DNA of 52,821 nucleotides from Thiotrichaceae bacterium (GTDB lineage: Bacteria > Pseudomonadota > Gammaproteobacteria > Thiotrichales > Thiotrichaceae), in assembly GCA_026989335.1 (NCBI GenBank), contig JALSJN010000060.1, positions 1-52,821 of the forward strand. Reading direction: 5' to 3'. The notes beneath the pieces were generated by a model. That model was not told where the DNA came from, made no database searches, and saw nothing but the letters and a program-made list of their open reading frames with translations. A program made the translations under genes and the position numbers. Shown here one piece after another: positions 52,334 through 52,821 of the stretch (position 1 is the first letter of the stretch; each line of letters opens with the position of its first letter).

Positions 52334-52821
52334 TTACTTTTTAAACCGGAATCGCGGTAAGTTTATATCAAAGTGTAAGGCTAAAAGCCGAGCAATAAAA
52401 ATAGCTAAACCCGCAATGATAGCGGCATGTGCAGCATCAAACTTTAAGTAGATAAGCCCAATAAATAGCATCGAGCCTAGCCATGATACGGTTGCATACA
52501 GCGGACTAGTGAAAACCATCGGTGGCTCATTACATAAAATATCTCTAAAAATACCGCCCATGGTTCCTGTCATAACCCCCATAAAACTGGCGATTAACCA
52601 CGGTGTTCCGACCATTAATGATAGCAAAGTTCCAGCAATACCAAATGTCGCAAGCCCCGCAGCATCAGGGATAAGAAAAAATCTGGGCGAGATGACGATT
52701 AAGCGCGCCAGTGTAAAAACTGCAAAAGCACTCACCAGCGAGGCAATAAAAAACATTTGGTCCTTGATCCAGAAAACATCTTGATCCAGTAGCATGTCTC
52801 GAAGTGAGCCACCCCCTAAGC
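52334..52821 (-). CDS. TRIC-type (UPF0126) cation channel protein, 5' end outside window
   Basis: The gene continues past the window: the frame remains open to the edge, reading LGGGSLRDMLLDQDVFW, a conserved UPF0126/YadS motif (GGGxLRDxL). The visible part carries at least five membrane helices and ends with a basic tail (RFRFKK). A second conserved GGxxRD (GGIFRDILCNEPP) marks the internal repeat. Bacterial TRIC homologues form potassium-permeable channels. The downstream gene follows after 12 bp. Confidence 0.9.
   Translation of the reverse strand, partial: LGGGSLRDMLLDQDVFWIKDQMFFIASLVSAFAVFTLARLIVISPRFFLIPDAAGLATFGIAGTLLSLMVGTPWLIASFMGVMTGTMGGIFRDILCNEPPMVFTSPLYATVSWLGSMLFIGLIYLKFDAAHAAIIAGLAIFIARLLALHFDINLPRFRFKK

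Overview
The window looks like chromosome of a free-living, AT-rich, sulfur-oxidising gammaproteobacterium. The synteny is gammaproteobacterial: tol-pal with ybgC and cpoB, lipB-ybeD-dacA, yrfG/nudE, mrdA-rodA and hslVU. It also carries soxXYZA and an aa3-type cytochrome c oxidase cluster. A Thiotrichales-like host (Leucothrix, Cocleimonas or Thiothrix type) is an inference from this mixture, not something the sequence proves. I saw no rRNA, tRNA, CRISPR array, prophage or intact insertion sequence.

Layout. 1-300: the 5' end of an IS5-type transposase, cut by the window edge, next to a rubredoxin gene. 470-4400: pilB-pilC-pilD for type IV pilus assembly, without a pilin gene. 4400-9540: a Cys-rich lipoprotein, a frameshifted lipase-like lipoprotein, aroC and a DUF255 protein. 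9550-11700: TolC-type channel and pcm. 11750-13925: soxXYZA for thiosulfate oxidation, without soxB or soxCD. 14200-17750: BepA-like M48 protease, DUF2970, heme O synthase and a Sco-like protein. 18060-24480: a cytochrome c oxidase operon running coxB, coxA, small membrane protein, cox11, coxC, DUF2909, SURF1, double cytochrome c, with a perfect FNR-type box upstream. 24550-29840: AEC transporter, Lcl-domain lipoprotein, hisC, and znuA divergent from znuCB. 29800-34840: ribF, trmL, lipB, ybeD, dacA, SPOR lipoprotein and yrfG. 34867-41543: nudE, then ybgC-tolQRAB-pal-cpoB. 41570-43600: TlpA thioredoxin, an alpha/beta-hydrolase-like protein, and a divergent diheme cytochrome c. 43600-48840: rodA, mrdA, ppa, yidD, hisI and DUF971. 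48900-52821: hslVU, an AraC regulator, a DUF454 protein and a partial TRIC-type channel gene.

How the genes fit together. SoxXA and SoxYZ would feed thiosulfate electrons to c-type cytochromes and on to the aa3 oxidase. Its subunits, copper and heme assembly factors and two multi-domain cytochromes are all here. The Tol-Pal, PBP2/RodA, DacA and SPOR genes cover envelope and cell-shape work.

The most unusual material lies outside the ordinary genes. A family of 116-158 bp MITE-like elements with ends of the form GAGACCTTTGCACGA sits in at least five intergenic gaps, often touching gene ends. A 143 bp near-perfect palindrome separates hslV from hslU. The lipase-like gene is broken exactly at a classic A_AAA_AAG slippery heptamer. 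znuA and znuC start codons overlap head to head.
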